64,000 nucleotides of DNA from Paulownia fortunei (Eukaryota > Streptophyta > Magnoliopsida > Lamiales > Paulowniaceae). The stretch is from the NCBI GenBank assembly GCA_019321725.1, contig CM033115.1, forward strand, positions 22,392,673-22,456,672, written 5' to 3'. Made by a program: the position numbers and the translations under genes. The notes beneath the pieces are model-generated. The model did no database searches and had not been told where the DNA came from. It worked only from the letters and a program-made list of their open reading frames with translations. Shown piece by piece: positions 1 to 10,589 of the stretch; position 1 is the first letter of the stretch, and the number at the start of each line of letters is the position of its first letter.

Positions 1-398
1 AAAAGAAAAAAGAGACTATTTTGTAAGTATAACATTAGTTACATACTTTCATAGTACATTCTGATCATTTCAAGCATTTCTAAGCTCATATGATAGTTTC
101 AGGAAAAATAAAAAAATTAACATATTTACGAAGAGAAAAGGAGGGGAAAAAAAACTATCATCGGTATATAAGTTTTCTGTCTAACAAACTCACATAATTG
201 CTGCACTTTTCAATCTACACACAACAGCAAATAAACTAGTAGTTGCAATGTTTTTATTTAAAAACCCTTTTCTTGAAATTCAAATTAAAAGCCAGTACAT
301 AATAATGACTTCTTTCAGAAAACCCAAACAAATAAAAAAATAAAATCAAATATAAAAGTAGTAACCATAGAAATAAATAATACTGCAAGAACACCAAC
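1..398 (-). other. Intron 2 of NRPB10 (truncated by window edge)
   Basis: AT-rich sequence following the exon 2 donor of NRPB10 on the minus strand. No acceptor followed by the expected Rpb10 third exon is seen before position 1, so the intron continues outside the window. The minus-strand open frame through its upper part is read-through of exon 2 into the intron. Confidence 0.75.
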
Positions 399-605
399 CC
401 TTCACTGTAATCAGCCTGGAGCAAGTCAAGGTACATGTCCCATTTGTTCCCAATCACCTAAAGAAACAATGTTTAAACAGAAACAACATAAAAACTGACT
501 ACCATAAAAGTAATAAAATTTCACATTTATTTTAAGTAAATCATTAAAAAAAAAAGATTTGATAATCACCTTTCCACAAGTGAAACAACGGACCGGAATT
601 ATCAT
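399..605 (-). CDS. NRPB10: RNA polymerase subunit Rpb10 (RPABC5), 5' part
   Basis: Small zinc-binding subunit shared by nuclear RNA polymerases, needed for assembly of the core enzyme. Exon 1 is 605-570 (ATG at 605) and encodes MIIPVRCFTCGK, the near-invariant Rpb10 N-terminus with the CxxC zinc half-site. After a 112-bp intron, exon 2 at 457-399 continues VIGNKWDMYLDLLQADYSEG, again the family signature. A donor GT follows at 398-397. The remaining roughly 38 residues, with the second zinc pair (CCR motif), should lie beyond the left edge; positions 1-398 contain only AT-rich intron. The family length is about 71 residues, so a little under half the protein is here. Identification is very secure; only the 3' half is missing. 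Confidence 0.93.
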
Positions 606-1776
606 CTTGGCTTTGCTAGGTTTCGTGACACTCTGCTCCGTGCTCTCTGCTCTACGGTTCTCAGCCTTGACTTAAGCCTCCAGAAAGTTCCATTTATAGT
701 CGATATATATGTATTTCTGCAGATACTTTTGGGCCTTTGGGCTATTTCTGAAAGTTAAGTTCAGATGCACTTGTTAACAGGCCTGGGGTCAACATTGTTT
801 TCCCTCTTCATCTTCTACCCTGGCCCAGATACTTCTCGGCCTTCTTCCTTTCTTTTTTCTTCTCGTTTTCTTACCCAACTTTTGTCGGCCCAGAGGATTC
901 CTCAACACATTTCTTCTCGGTTTGCTGTGGGGAATTTATGGCCTAGTTACTCAACAGCTTTTGTGGGGAAGAAGGATTTCTAAGCAGCTATGTTATCTAT
1001 TGTACAACTACGTCTGTAGATTGTCTTGCTTTCTAGTTTATATTACGAAATGTATGTTTCATCTTCAAATGCAATAACCTGTTTATGTATTGCGTGGTTC
1101 CATCGTCAGAACATCAAAGCGATGCTATGAATACGAATTCACCTTTACTAACAATCTTTGCAACTGAACCATATACAAATTCGCCATTACTAACAATCTT
1201 TGCAACTGAACCATATGATGCGCATCGCAAATAACATGGTCAATCAGATTCTCATTCTAGTGTTGTATTCCTAGTGGCAACATGATCATTTTCAACTACC
1301 GTAATGTTTTCATGGTGCTGTCTTTCCACTCTGTTAATTATTTTTTCTTGATAATTGCAGCCAAGGAAAGCAGAAGAGATGCGACAGCGCTCATACAAAG
1401 ATTAGTTACATGCCAACACCAATTGTCTAGCTGTCAGTTGCATAGTGCGATTGGTCATCATCATTTTCAAAAACAAATGGGGAAATAATACAGAAACAAG
1501 CCATACCCAAAGTTCCCCTATTAAAAGAAGTGATCCAAGCTGATCTAGTGTTCTGTGTCAAGTTCAGTCAGAGGTACAAAGGTCTCTAAAATGCCAAACT
1601 TTGAATCAATCAACACAAAATTCATGAGTATATCTATCAGTAGAATTGAAAGACATTTCACTGCTGTGCTGGTGTCTCAATTTGAGATGTAACTTGTCAC
1701 TCTAGGAGTCCCAATATGCAATAACCATAATAACAAATCTTCCATTGCTAAAATCAGACGAACTGAAATCTCGCGA
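606..1776. other. Intergenic: NRPB10 leader and promoter, DPMS3 3' flank
   Basis: Two minus-strand genes flank this stretch. The left part should hold the NRPB10 promoter and leader; the right part holds the DPMS3 3' UTR. The part at 765-983 is pyrimidine-rich and open in one plus-strand frame, but it resembles no protein I know. An imperfect tandem repeat lies at 1135-1215. No RNA gene was recognised. Confidence 0.5.
1135..1215. repeat. Two-copy imperfect tandem repeat, unit about 44 bp
   Basis: The phrase containing ACTAACAATCTTTGCAACTG followed by AACCATAT occurs twice in direct succession, with a few differences near the start of each unit. It lies between NRPB10 and DPMS3 and has no coding content. 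Confidence 0.85.
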
Positions 1777-1975
1777 TCAATCTGAACCAACATCCACCCC
1801 TTTTCCCTTTAGGAATCCTTTGGCTTCAACAATATCCTACAAGACAAAACTAAAAAGTGAAAATCTCATAATAGCAGACTATAATTGGCCATGACAAGCC
1901 CAACACAAGAAGAGAGCTTCACAAGTTATTTTAAATTTGAGGCATTCTCCAACCGCCACCCCCTGTTTCCCACCC

Positions 1976-2007
<32 letters not shown>

Positions 2008-2369
2008 AGACATGCACCATTATAACAAAGCATCATACTCCAGATATTGCAGATTCCGAAAGAGAGATGTGATGATACCTCTCCTAATAGAATTGCCTCG
2101 TGTGGGCAAGTTGGAAATCGCATCAAACCAACTCCAACCATTAACAGACCGTAGCATCCAAGTGATACAATGAAGTAGAGAGGTAGCTGAAATACAAAAA
2201 GTAGACTGTAAATGAGAAGAAGTTAATATCTGAGTAAAAAAATAAATAGAAAATGTATGAAGCTCACCAACCAAGTATAGCTCTCTGGAAGTACTGATGT
2301 CTGCAATAGGCTAATCCAGAGAGCTGAAAGGGCTACCAGCAACGCCATAATCTTTACAATGTGCTTCAT
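1777..2369 (-). CDS. DPMS3: Dolichol-phosphate mannose synthase subunit 3
   Basis: DPM3 is the small ER membrane subunit that tethers and stabilises the catalytic subunit DPM1, which makes dolichol-phosphate mannose for N-glycans, GPI anchors and O-mannosylation. Three exons: 2369-2268, 2186-2079 and 1836-1777 (stop TGA at 1779-1777). Spliced length is 270 bp, giving 89 residues, the length I recall for the Arabidopsis protein. It begins MKHIVKIMALLVALSALWIS, has two hydrophobic segments at about residues 5-25 and 36-56, then the conserved MRFPTCPHEA motif, and ends KGVDVGSD. All three introns show GT-AG ends and phase 0 junctions. A further non-coding leader exon upstream is likely (see 3321-3595). 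Identification is firm from whole-length motif agreement. Confidence 0.93.
1980..2007. repeat. (AC)n microsatellite
   Basis: Uninterrupted AC dinucleotide run of about 14 units inside intron 2 of DPMS3. It produces an artificial Cys-Val reading frame on the minus strand that should not be taken as a gene. Confidence 0.95.
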
Positions 2370-3129
2370 TGGATCTCTAGAAGGAGGACTCTTTCACTTC
2401 AATCTCAAGTGTTATGTATGCTTTGGTACCGTTAGATAATTAAGCAAACTTAATTAGATTTTTCAAAAAATAAACAACCCCTAATAGGCAAAATACAGAA
2501 CGGATGTCATTCAATCAAAACCAACAGGGGGAAATCAGTTACATGCACAAGACTCATAATGGCCCAGAACTCAATCGTTTATTGTCCTGCCATCAGAAGG
2601 AACAGGTATGCTAATTATTTCACGTCCCATCCAAACAAATATAAAAGGAGGAACTCAAAGCCCTTGCGCAATGTCCAAACATCATATGGCAGATCAACTT
2701 CATAGTAAACAAGCATTTATCAAGCAAGAATATGTATATTAGTGAGTTTGCCAATCAGAATGTTCTAATCATTATAGCTCATCTACAACCAAAATTCAGA
2801 ATATGATCATGTAACTAGACGGGATGTGAAATAATTTAGTGTACCAAATCTCTTGAGGGCAAAATCACAACAAGATTTATTTGATTTTTCCACAAGGACC
2901 TGCAGAAAAAATTAAGAGAACATAGGAAAAAAATATGGACTTTCAGCTTACTCAAACAATGTCCAACTGATGGACCCGTTCAATCCTTGTCTTTCTGCCT
3001 TAAAATCACATTGCACAGGAAACTAGCTGGTAAGAACCTATAGAATGTGATAGAACCACAAGACAACCAAGCCTAATCTCTCTTAGCAATAAAATCTATG
3101 ATAATACTTATCTCAAATTCAACTGCCAA

Positions 3130-3440
3130 TTAATGAAAAACAGATTAATAATATACTACATTTCGTAATTATTTGACTAGATTTTTCTTCCTGAATGAAA
3201 ATTTTCAGAACAGTATGCGCGGTGGTGAGGAGAATTAAATTCTCTAAAATAAGCACAAAAACAGAAAAAAATAAATAGAAAGACTTAACTTTTGTCATGT
3301 ACATAAAGAAGAGGGTATACCTATTAGAAGGGGATAAAGGGTTAAGCAGCTTGCTTTCCGGATTCTGGAAATTTGTGATCTTTTGTGAATTGGGTTTGCG
3401 CAATTTGCCCTAATTTTGGATCTTTCAAGGACAGAATAAA
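3130..3440. repeat. Duplicated segment, copy A (DPMS3 leader region)
   Basis: This segment is repeated in direct orientation at about 6265-6560. Both copies contain AATGAAAAACAGATTAATA, CGTAATTATTTG, CTATTAGAAGGGGATAA, CGGATTCTGG and TGTGAATTGGGTTTG in the same order. Copy A carries an extra stretch of roughly 45 bases around 3245-3290. It covers the putative DPMS3 leader exon end and the start of its intron. Confidence 0.85.
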
Positions 3441-3595
3441 TTGGTTTCTTAACAGAGGGTTGGCGGAGGTACGGTGGGAGGAGATCTTAATAAAGATGGT
3501 CCTGAGACAATCTGTTTGTCTTTCTTGGTGGGCGGCGGCGTACTATCGTGGCGGAGAGATCGGCTTCAACGGTGGGTTTGCGTGTGTATTGTGAC
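3321..3595 (-). other. Probable 5' leader exon of DPMS3
   Basis: GC-richer stretch on the minus strand ending in a good donor (GT at 3320-3319, exon ...CTAATAG). It lies about 950 bp upstream of the DPMS3 start codon and contains no long coding frame, as expected for a non-coding leader exon followed by a leader intron. The transcription start is not defined; the upper limit at 3595 is a guess from base composition. The same donor and its surroundings are repeated at 6428 (see the 3130-3440 repeat). Confidence 0.45.
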
Positions 3596-4902
3596 GTAGG
3601 GTTTCTTAAGGAAGTTACATTTGCACTGTTATTCTTAAGCAATTTATAACATTGCACATTAATAATTAACGAAAAATATAATTATATTTTTTTTATAAAA
3701 ATATATCTTTCAATTATTTTATTTACAATTTTAATGAATATATCAAGTTAAGAATTAAAATACTTGCTCTTATATTTATGCTCGATTGCACATTATCTAA
3801 TGGAAGAATATAATTCTGTTGTTTTGTTTTTGTACATTCCAATTATCTTATTCTCAAGTTAAAATTTAATTAAAGTTTGCCTTTTTTTTTTTTTTTTATT
3901 GTCATAGTACCTTAATTATTTAAAATATTTTTTTAGGAAAATATTACTCCTTCAAATTTCACTATTTTAACATTTACTACACAAAAAATAACTTAAAAAT
4001 ATTTTACCCCATCAATTAATATTTATTATAATAATAATATTTTCGGATCAAATTTTCACTTAAAAACCCTTCATCAACCACCGTTGTGCATTTTTTTCCC
4101 AAAATCAAAGTAAAAGACTTTTTAATAATTACAAGACATGATAATTCATAATACTTTTATTATAAATAATTTAGATCACAGTATGAAAAACACAAACACG
4201 AAAACTAGAGTTGGCAAATTGCCTGCAATATTGAAGCTATAGTGGAGAACTTTTGCAACTCAAAACAAAGGGAAGATCAACTAGCATGTCTAATTTAGGA
4301 TGAGTGTATTTTTATGCAACTTTTCCATACTAAATTGAATAAAGAGTACATTTTAATGCAACTTTCCCCAGCGTTGTGTAGCTGCTGAGAAGCATTTGCT
4401 CAAATTGTTTTATTGGGGGGAAGGAGAACTTATTCCTGATAGAAATCATATAACTTATCGTTCTCGGTATCTATAAGCTTGCTCAGATGGATAACAGGTT
4501 AAGACAACAGTTGCACGAAGTGGTTTCTACTATAATAAGTAGTCTGTGGCGCAAAGCATCAATCAACATCTCAGTTTTAACCTCTGTTTTGCAGTTCTTC
4601 TCCTTAACTAAGTTTATAACCTACAGTTCCACAGTCCCAGCTCCACTTACAAGCAAAGTGTCTTATTGCTTACGGATGAGCAAGACAAATCAGGATATAA
4701 TTTTTGGTATAGACATCTCATAAAATTACATTTACAAGTCTAGACTTCGACAGAGGAACAACACGGTATCTCAACATTCCACTTTGATTATCATGAACAG
4801 AGTTTCCAGAATTATAAGCTTTACACATGGATACCTGAGCAAAGATAGTCATTTTAAAATGAGCAAAACAGGTCAACCTCTAGAATTCATAAACTCATCT
4901 CC
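3596..4902. other. AT-rich intergenic stretch
   Basis: Runs of A and T with no plausible exon or RNA gene. It should contain the DPMS3 promoter at the left and the 3' flank of the uL18-like fragments at the right. A T-tract lies at about 3881-3897. The one plus-strand frame at 4487-4723 has no recognisable motif. Confidence 0.4.
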
Positions 4903-5326
4903 TTCCGATATCTATAGCTGGAGTCAGGAGCAACATCGACATTATCTTCAAGTAGTAATTTGATTCTGTTGCTCTTCAGAGCATTTACAACAGCCCAGAC
5001 CTTTGTGCGATTCTTGAAACCTTTCTTCTTGATTTCCTTATTCACATCGACATAGATTCCTCTTCCCTGGCTCTGTTCAAGACCCTCCACTCTGATTCTC
5101 ATTGCCAGCACTTGGCCCACAACTGCTGCTGCCTTTGCGTTGCAAGAACGACCACATTCAAGTGTATTTTTGAGAGCATGTTCAACTGTTGAGGCGTTTG
5201 CAACTGTTCATCCATTATTTCAATCAACCACATTTGCCGTGACATACTTCAATGATATGAACAGCCTCAGCACATATCTCTTTAGCACTGTCATCCTTGA
5301 AGCACACAACTAACTAGGAAGAATTC
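4903..5326 (-). pseudogene. uL18-like (L18p/L5e) C-terminal fragment, copy 1
   Basis: On the minus strand the open frame begins after a TGA near 5213 and runs to about 4887. It encodes STVEHALKNTLECGR, then AKAAAVVGQVLAMRIRVEGL, then an Arg-Gly-Ile-Tyr-Val-Asp strand, GFKNRTKVWAVVNALK and an acidic tail. This is the pattern of the C-terminal half of plant organellar-type uL18 proteins (the A-x-x-V-G helix, then Gly-Arg-x-x-A-hydrophobic near the end). No N-terminal exons or start codon are present in frame, and the frame further upstream is closed by stops. I therefore treat it as a gene fragment, although it could be the last exon of a gene whose other exons I cannot recognise. The family call rests on remembered motifs. 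Confidence 0.5.
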
Positions 5327-5752
5327 TTCCGACATCTATAGCTGGAGTCAGGAGCAACATCGACATTATCTTCAAGTAGTAATTTGATTCTGTTGCTCTT
5401 CAGAGCATTTACAACAGCCCAGACCTTTGTGCGATTCTTGAAACCTTTCTTCTTGATTTCCTTATTCACATCGACATAGATTCCTCTTCCCTGGCTCTGT
5501 TCAAGACCCTCCACTCTGATTCTCATTGCCAGCACTTGGCCCACAACTGCTGCTGCCTTTGCGTTGCAAGAACGACCACATTCAAGTGTATTTTTGAGAG
5601 CATGTTCAACTGTTGAGGCGTTTGCAACTGTTCATCCATTATTTCAATCAACCACATTTGCCGTGACATACTTCAATGATATGAACAGCCTCAGCACATA
5701 TCTCTTTAGCACTGTCATCCTTGAAGCACACAACTAACTAGGAAGAATTCTT
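5327..5752 (-). pseudogene. uL18-like C-terminal fragment, copy 2 (tandem duplicate)
   Basis: Almost perfect direct repeat of 4903-5326 with a period of 424 bp; the only difference I see is GATATC versus GACATC near the end of the coding part. It encodes the same uL18-like C-terminal stretch and ends a few residues differently because the flanking sequence differs after the repeat boundary. The repeat boundary falls in AAGAATTCTT, which is present at the end of both copies. The near-identity implies a recent duplication or an assembly artefact. Confidence 0.5.
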
Positions 5753-6264
5753 AGAGAAGAAACCCGAGAGAAATTCTGTGGAAGAATGTCAAAATTGGAG
5801 TTCAAAATCCATTCGCAAAACGTAAATGAATCGCTCAAATAATAAGAATACCAAATCACTTTTAGCTATGTTGCTAAGAATGATAAATGTTCCGTCAAAT
5901 AAAGACTCTCGTTCATTTCAATAAAAACCGAGTTTCAAGCATCATTAGCTTTAACTGGCATGGCAATCTGGTAGCACAGAACTCAAAATTCACGAATGAA
6001 TTCATGTGTGATTAATGGAAAATCTGAGAAAAAAATTCTAGAAAATAATGAATATTTGCAGAAAACAAAGCAATACTCAAAAGGCTAAATCATAACCCAT
6101 TGAAAACCAAGAATTTTTTTTTTTTTTAAGACTAAGCAAACAAACGGCAGAAAATCAACCTTCCCCAACCACTCTGAAAAAAAAAAATTGCAGAACCCAC
6201 ATGCTATTCTTCCGTGGCCAACATAGGAACATAACTAGTAAGCCTGATTTCTGATCAAATTGAA
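5753..6264. other. Non-coding spacer
   Basis: AT-rich, with poly-T at 6114-6127 and poly-A at 6178-6187. I see no exon with supporting splice sites. It separates the uL18-like duplicates from the second copy of the DPMS3 leader segment. Confidence 0.4.
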
Positions 6265-6560
6265 TATAAATGAAAAACAGATTAATAGTATACTACTTTT
6301 CGTAATTATTTGGCTTGATTTTCTTCCTGAATGAAAATTCTCAGAACAGTGTTTACGGGCGGTAGTGAAGAGAATTGTATTCTCTAACTTTTACCATTTA
6401 CATAAAAAAAAAAAAAAAAGAGGGCATACCTATTAGAAGGGGATAACGAGTTAAAACAGCAGCTAGCGTACCGGATTCTGGGAATTTGTAACCTATTGTG
6501 AATTGGGTTTGGAAATTTTCCCTAATTTGGATCTTTCAAAGTACAAAATGAAGGAATGCA
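6265..6560. repeat. Duplicated segment, copy B of DPMS3 leader region
   Basis: Second copy of 3130-3440 in the same orientation, with scattered substitutions, a missing internal block and a long A-run at 6404-6419. The donor GT of the putative leader exon is retained (6429-6428 on the minus strand). It lies upstream, on the minus strand, of the uL18-like copies, so it could serve as their promoter and leader if they are transcribed. Confidence 0.85.
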
Positions 6561-7782
6561 AGAGATGGTTATGTGGTCATTTTTCTGCTATAATATTGAA
6601 TTGCTTGATAAATAATACTACTAGTTTTATTAATTTTTATGCTAATTGAAGTTGGAATAATTATTATTTTATGTATATGTATGTGTATGGTATGTATTTC
6701 CATGCAAAGTTAATCGTATGGTTGAATCAAATTAGCACTAAAAAAATACTGGATCTCAATTATTAAAATGTACGTTTAAGTTCAATTTATTAAAAATATA
6801 ATAAATTTAATTTAAATATATATTTTTCATATTATTAGATTTCAAATATAATTTGAATCGGATTCAATTAGTAAAAAATAATAAAATATTTACAAATATA
6901 GTAAGTTATTTCAATTGTTAAACTCGAGTAATCTCGCTTGACTTAGAGTCACGGTCGGAAGCGCGATCGTAACATACCGTTTATTCAACTTAATTAAAAT
7001 TATTCAAATTCAACTATAAATCAAAGTTCAAATAAAATTTCAAACTTGTTAGACATAATTTATCTATGTCATCAACATATCAATTCAATTTGACTCATTT
7101 TAACAAAAAATACAATAAATTTAATAATTTCAAATGATATAGTGCTACTTTCTTGGTAACACTTGATCTCTTTAGGACGAATCGATATTAAAAATAAACC
7201 TTTACATCCATTTCCCATATCTTCTAAATTAAAAATGATTGCAGCTTTCTATAAAAACCTCTTATATGTTTCAGGGTTTTAACTGATGGGAGTCAAGCTT
7301 GATGTTGAATTAATCTTCTTGTTTTTAGCCAAATTAGTATTTATTATAGTAGAACAAATATTACCAACCTAAAACCTGATGGAACACTATATTCATGGAG
7401 GGCAGGGTACTAAAGTAGTTCTTTACATTGTTTGACAGTGAAACATCATTACCCTGGTGTGAATTCTGAAACATCTGCTCTTAAATATTTGAAGTATTTA
7501 TTTAATTTTCCATATTCACATGATCCCACTCTACTGTGGGAAACTGAAATGATCCAGGATCAGGGTACAAAGAAAAAGGGTTGGGGGGCCACAAATGAGA
7601 AATCAGTAGCATTTCCATCAATGATAGCCGGCAATAGATCCGCATGGTACGGTATCATATGTGAAGAGACGACGCTTTCAAAAGAAAAAAAGTTATTCAT
7701 GTCGATGACTAACACCACATGGTTACAAGCTCTACGAATCATAATGCATTCAGAAACAATGACTCTAGGCACAAGGATTGCC
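6561..7782. other. Intergenic, 3' of STOP1
   Basis: AT-rich DNA with no recognised gene. The right end must contain the 3' UTR of STOP1, which ends at 7783 on the minus strand. The plus-strand frame at 7432-7872 overlaps the STOP1 coding end and shows no known domain. Confidence 0.4.
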
Positions 7783-9354
7783 CTACTCCTGATTATTTGT
7801 GCCGATATATCTTCCATTCTTTGGAGGGTAATCACAGGACCCAGAGAGCAGAAACGAGAAGGAACTTTCTGAGTCATCAAATGGAGGTCGAGGAAATTCA
7901 TGAAATCCACCAATGCTACTTGTGTCAAAACTTAAAGGTGAGAAATAACTCACAGGATCCTCTCCCGACCCTTTTACATCCGTAACATTATGAAATGCAT
8001 TTATGCTTGGAGCATTTGACTTATAGTTGAATTCGTGTTGTTCAACCTTATTAGTTGCCTCACTACATTGTCCTCGATCAGATGGTCCAGCAGATCCTTT
8101 AGATTCTTCCACAGGAATGGCAGGAGTATGTCCTTGGAAAAGTGTAATGTGACCAAAAAGTTTATCTTTCCTAGAGAAGGTTGTACCACAGGAGCAAAGC
8201 CATTTATATTGGCCACAATGCTTTTCATGTGTTTTGAGATCTGCAATGACTGAAAATTTCTTCGTATTGCAGCGGCTGCAAGTGTAAGTTTTGTCACAAT
8301 GGGTTCTTTTGTAATGATTCTTCACACATAAGATTGTTTTAAGAGGCTGAAACTTTTTGTGATCCTTGTTGCGTTTGCAGCCAAGGTAAGGGCAGGAATA
8401 CCTCTTGACAAGAATTGGCTCCGAGCCGGATTCCTTATTGGGCTTTGCAAGAGCAGCTGGAGTTTTATACTCGTCACCATGACCTCTCATGTGCATCCGC
8501 AAATTGGCATCTCTCTTGAAACCCTTTCCACAGATCGTGCAAAAATGGGTGTGGGGCGCAAGGATTTCCTCCTTCTCAAGTTGCAGAATTTCATAAGAAC
8601 CAGGGGCTAGGTTCTCTCCCTCATCAGCATCATCGTCACTTTTCATTTCATGATCTTCAATGGTGCAGTTTTGTTCAGCTCCAAAATAAACTGAAAGATC
8701 AGTCAGGTTAGACTGATCTTCCACCTTATTCACATTGTTATTGTGCTGGAGAACAACATTTCCCGAAACCGCTGGTGACTGATTTGTCAGTCCATCAAAT
8801 TGCCCCAACTGACTGATGGAACTTCCAGAGGAAAGGGTATGTTTCATAGATGGTAGAAGACTGCCCGCGGTTGATATTAACTGAACTATAATTGAAGTGA
8901 GATCAGCAGTGACAAGCTGCTGTTGCTGAACCAAAAGTGCATCTGATTGACCCATAACTTGACCTCTGAGCCCAACAATTAAATGCACCAAATCCTGAAG
9001 CTGATGAATCTTTTTATCCAGGAATGAGAGATTGTTTAGCATCACTCTTGGATCCCAATCTTGAATTTTAATTGAATCAAAAGCCTCAGACATCTGTTTA
9101 CCTTGTGGATCAATCATTTGCTTTTGATCACTAATATTACAAGCAACGGAGTTTTGAGCTTCAGATGGTTGATTGAAATCAGAAAATTGTTGCTCAATCC
9201 TTATTCCACAATCAAGAAATGATGAGTCTTCCCAGTTCTTTTGCTGTGAATTTGAGTCAGTAAAAGATTGATATTTTCGAGGCTCACTGGGAGATTCGCA
9301 GCCTGATGAAGGCTTTGTCCATGTATCTGCACGTAGCCTCTCTTCACGATCCAT
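7783..9354 (-). CDS. STOP1: C2H2 zinc-finger regulator STOP1 (proton and aluminium tolerance)
   Basis: STOP1 is a nuclear transcription factor that activates malate transporter and other genes under low pH and aluminium stress. The coding region is a single exon of 1572 bp, 523 residues, starting at ATG 9354 (MDREERLRAD). The N-terminal half has the family block around WDPRVMLNNLSFLDKKIHQL and DLTSIIVQLISTAGSLLPS (about residues 100-170). The acidic EGENLAPGSYEILQLEKEEI segment precedes four zinc fingers at about residues 272-292, 321-353, 359-381 and 388-408. All expected Cys and His ligands are visible. The C-terminus has the conserved GGFHEFPRPPFDDSESSF box. Length and domain order agree with Arabidopsis STOP1, and no lesion is seen. 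A leader intron with an acceptor at 9395-9394 is likely, 40 bp upstream of the start. Confidence 0.95.
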   Translation of the reverse strand: MDREERLRADTWTKPSSGCESPSEPRKYQSFTDSNSQQKNWEDSSFLDCGIRIEQQFSDFNQPSEAQNSVACNISDQKQMIDPQGKQMSEAFDSIKIQDWDPRVMLNNLSFLDKKIHQLQDLVHLIVGLRGQVMGQSDALLVQQQQLVTADLTSIIVQLISTAGSLLPSMKHTLSSGSSISQLGQFDGLTNQSPAVSGNVVLQHNNNVNKVEDQSNLTDLSVYFGAEQNCTIEDHEMKSDDDADEGENLAPGSYEILQLEKEEILAPHTHFCTICGKGFKRDANLRMHMRGHGDEYKTPAALAKPNKESGSEPILVKRYSCPYLGCKRNKDHKKFQPLKTILCVKNHYKRTHCDKTYTCSRCNTKKFSVIADLKTHEKHCGQYKWLCSCGTTFSRKDKLFGHITLFQGHTPAIPVEESKGSAGPSDRGQCSEATNKVEQHEFNYKSNAPSINAFHNVTDVKGSGEDPVSYFSPLSFDTSSIGGFHEFPRPPFDDSESSFSFLLSGSCDYPPKNGRYIGTNNQE

Positions 9355-10377
9355 GTTTAGTTTACTCAAGCACCAAACTCAGTGGTGTTAAATCTGCAAT
9401 ACATGGGCTGGGAAAGGTCTGAAAATTATATTGATATATAACCATATGTAAATTTTACAGATTTAGTTTGGATTTTAATAATTTGTACCGTAATCCTCAA
9501 ACAATAACAGAAACAAATCAGGCCACATAACCACTAAGATACAATTATTGTTGCTTAAATTGAATTGAATATCCAATTATTCCTATATCAGGAACCTCAA
9601 ATCAATAACTCATTAATCATCAGTTTCTCTTTTCCAAGTCATGCTAAATAGAACACTACTCCCTTCCCCCTTAAAGAAAGGTCATTTGGGAAAAATGACA
9701 AATATATAGAGAGACAAAGGCATCTTTTTCAGGCTGAACTAGCTTAATAAAAGATCGTAAAATTCATTCCATATTCTCCGGGAACACTAGACAAATCCCA
9801 AAAAACATTTTGAAAATTCCCAAGACACTTATATAACAAACCAATCAGCTGAAATGAATTACATTCAGCTACCAGAATGTAAAGATAAGATATCATGCTG
9901 CTCCTGCTCTTCTCAACACAGAGCAGTGTAAAGATCTAAAAGAAACCCTCTTTCCTTCAACTCTAATGGGTACGTTACAACAATGCAAAGTATAATGCCG
10001 TGCCGAGGCAAAACCATCGGCCATTTGGGTTGAGAAAACAGTGCCTGAGGAATTGAGGAATTAAGTTCAAGCATATAATTCAGAAACATTTAAACACATA
10101 CATCTTTACTTCTGTTCTTGATTACTATGATGTCTAGCTGTATAAAGGTATTTATATACTGAATTTGGATTTTGAACATTTCAGCCAAAATTCCCTAAAC
10201 AAAAAGGAAAATAAATCAGACGAAATTACTAATATCTATTCTTGCTGAAAATGAGAGTCGTCTGTCTAACAATTTCTATATTGGAAACCCAACTCCATAA
10301 CTCAGTAATCATCGGGTTCTTACAATCTGTTGGAAAGAGAACCAAATAAATGGCACGTACGCAATAGAACCAAAAAA
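9355..10377 (-). other. STOP1 leader and upstream DNA
   Basis: On the minus strand a pyrimidine-rich acceptor (TGTATTGCAG, ending at 9394) lies just before the STOP1 start, so the short 5' leader 9393-9355 is probably joined to a distant leader exon. One candidate donor lies at about 13717 (CTTAATCTG followed by GTTAGTTTC), which would put the copia remains inside the leader intron. That is inference; no transcript evidence is available here. Confidence 0.35.
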
Positions 10378-10384
10378 TTAAAAT

Positions 10385-10540
10385 TTTTTGTCCACCCGTT
10401 GGATTAAAAAAAAAAATGGGATCAAATAAAAAATTCCAGAAAATAATGCAATAGAATAAAAAAAAATGACACAATAATTTTTACATGAAAAACCCAAATA
10501 GGGAAAAACTATAGAACCGAATAGTATATACTTGATTTTT
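10385..10540 (-). mobile_element. 3' part of a copia LTR, minus orientation
   Basis: Read on the minus strand this resembles the end of the plus-strand LTR at about 13060-13135: both contain a CTATTTGGGTTTT or CGATTTGGGTTT phrase, followed by an A/T run and TTGTGTCATTTTT or TTGTGTTATTTTT. It then continues into a T-rich LTR tail ending near ATCCAAC. It lacks the 5' half of an LTR, which appears, in the same orientation, at 13347-13110 on the far side of the plus-strand element. Confidence 0.6.
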
Positions 10541-10589
10541 TCACAAATTATCATGTTCATCATTTTGGGGTGAAACAATGAGGAGTGCA

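Noticed and set aside
1926..2173. Frames on both strands around the (AC)n run
   Set aside because: They join DPMS3 exon 2 to its intron (minus) or read it in antisense (plus).
7432..7872. Plus-strand open frame of 146 codons
   Set aside because: Overlaps the 3' end of STOP1 in antisense, has no domain, and its frame is explained by the coding bias of the opposite strand.
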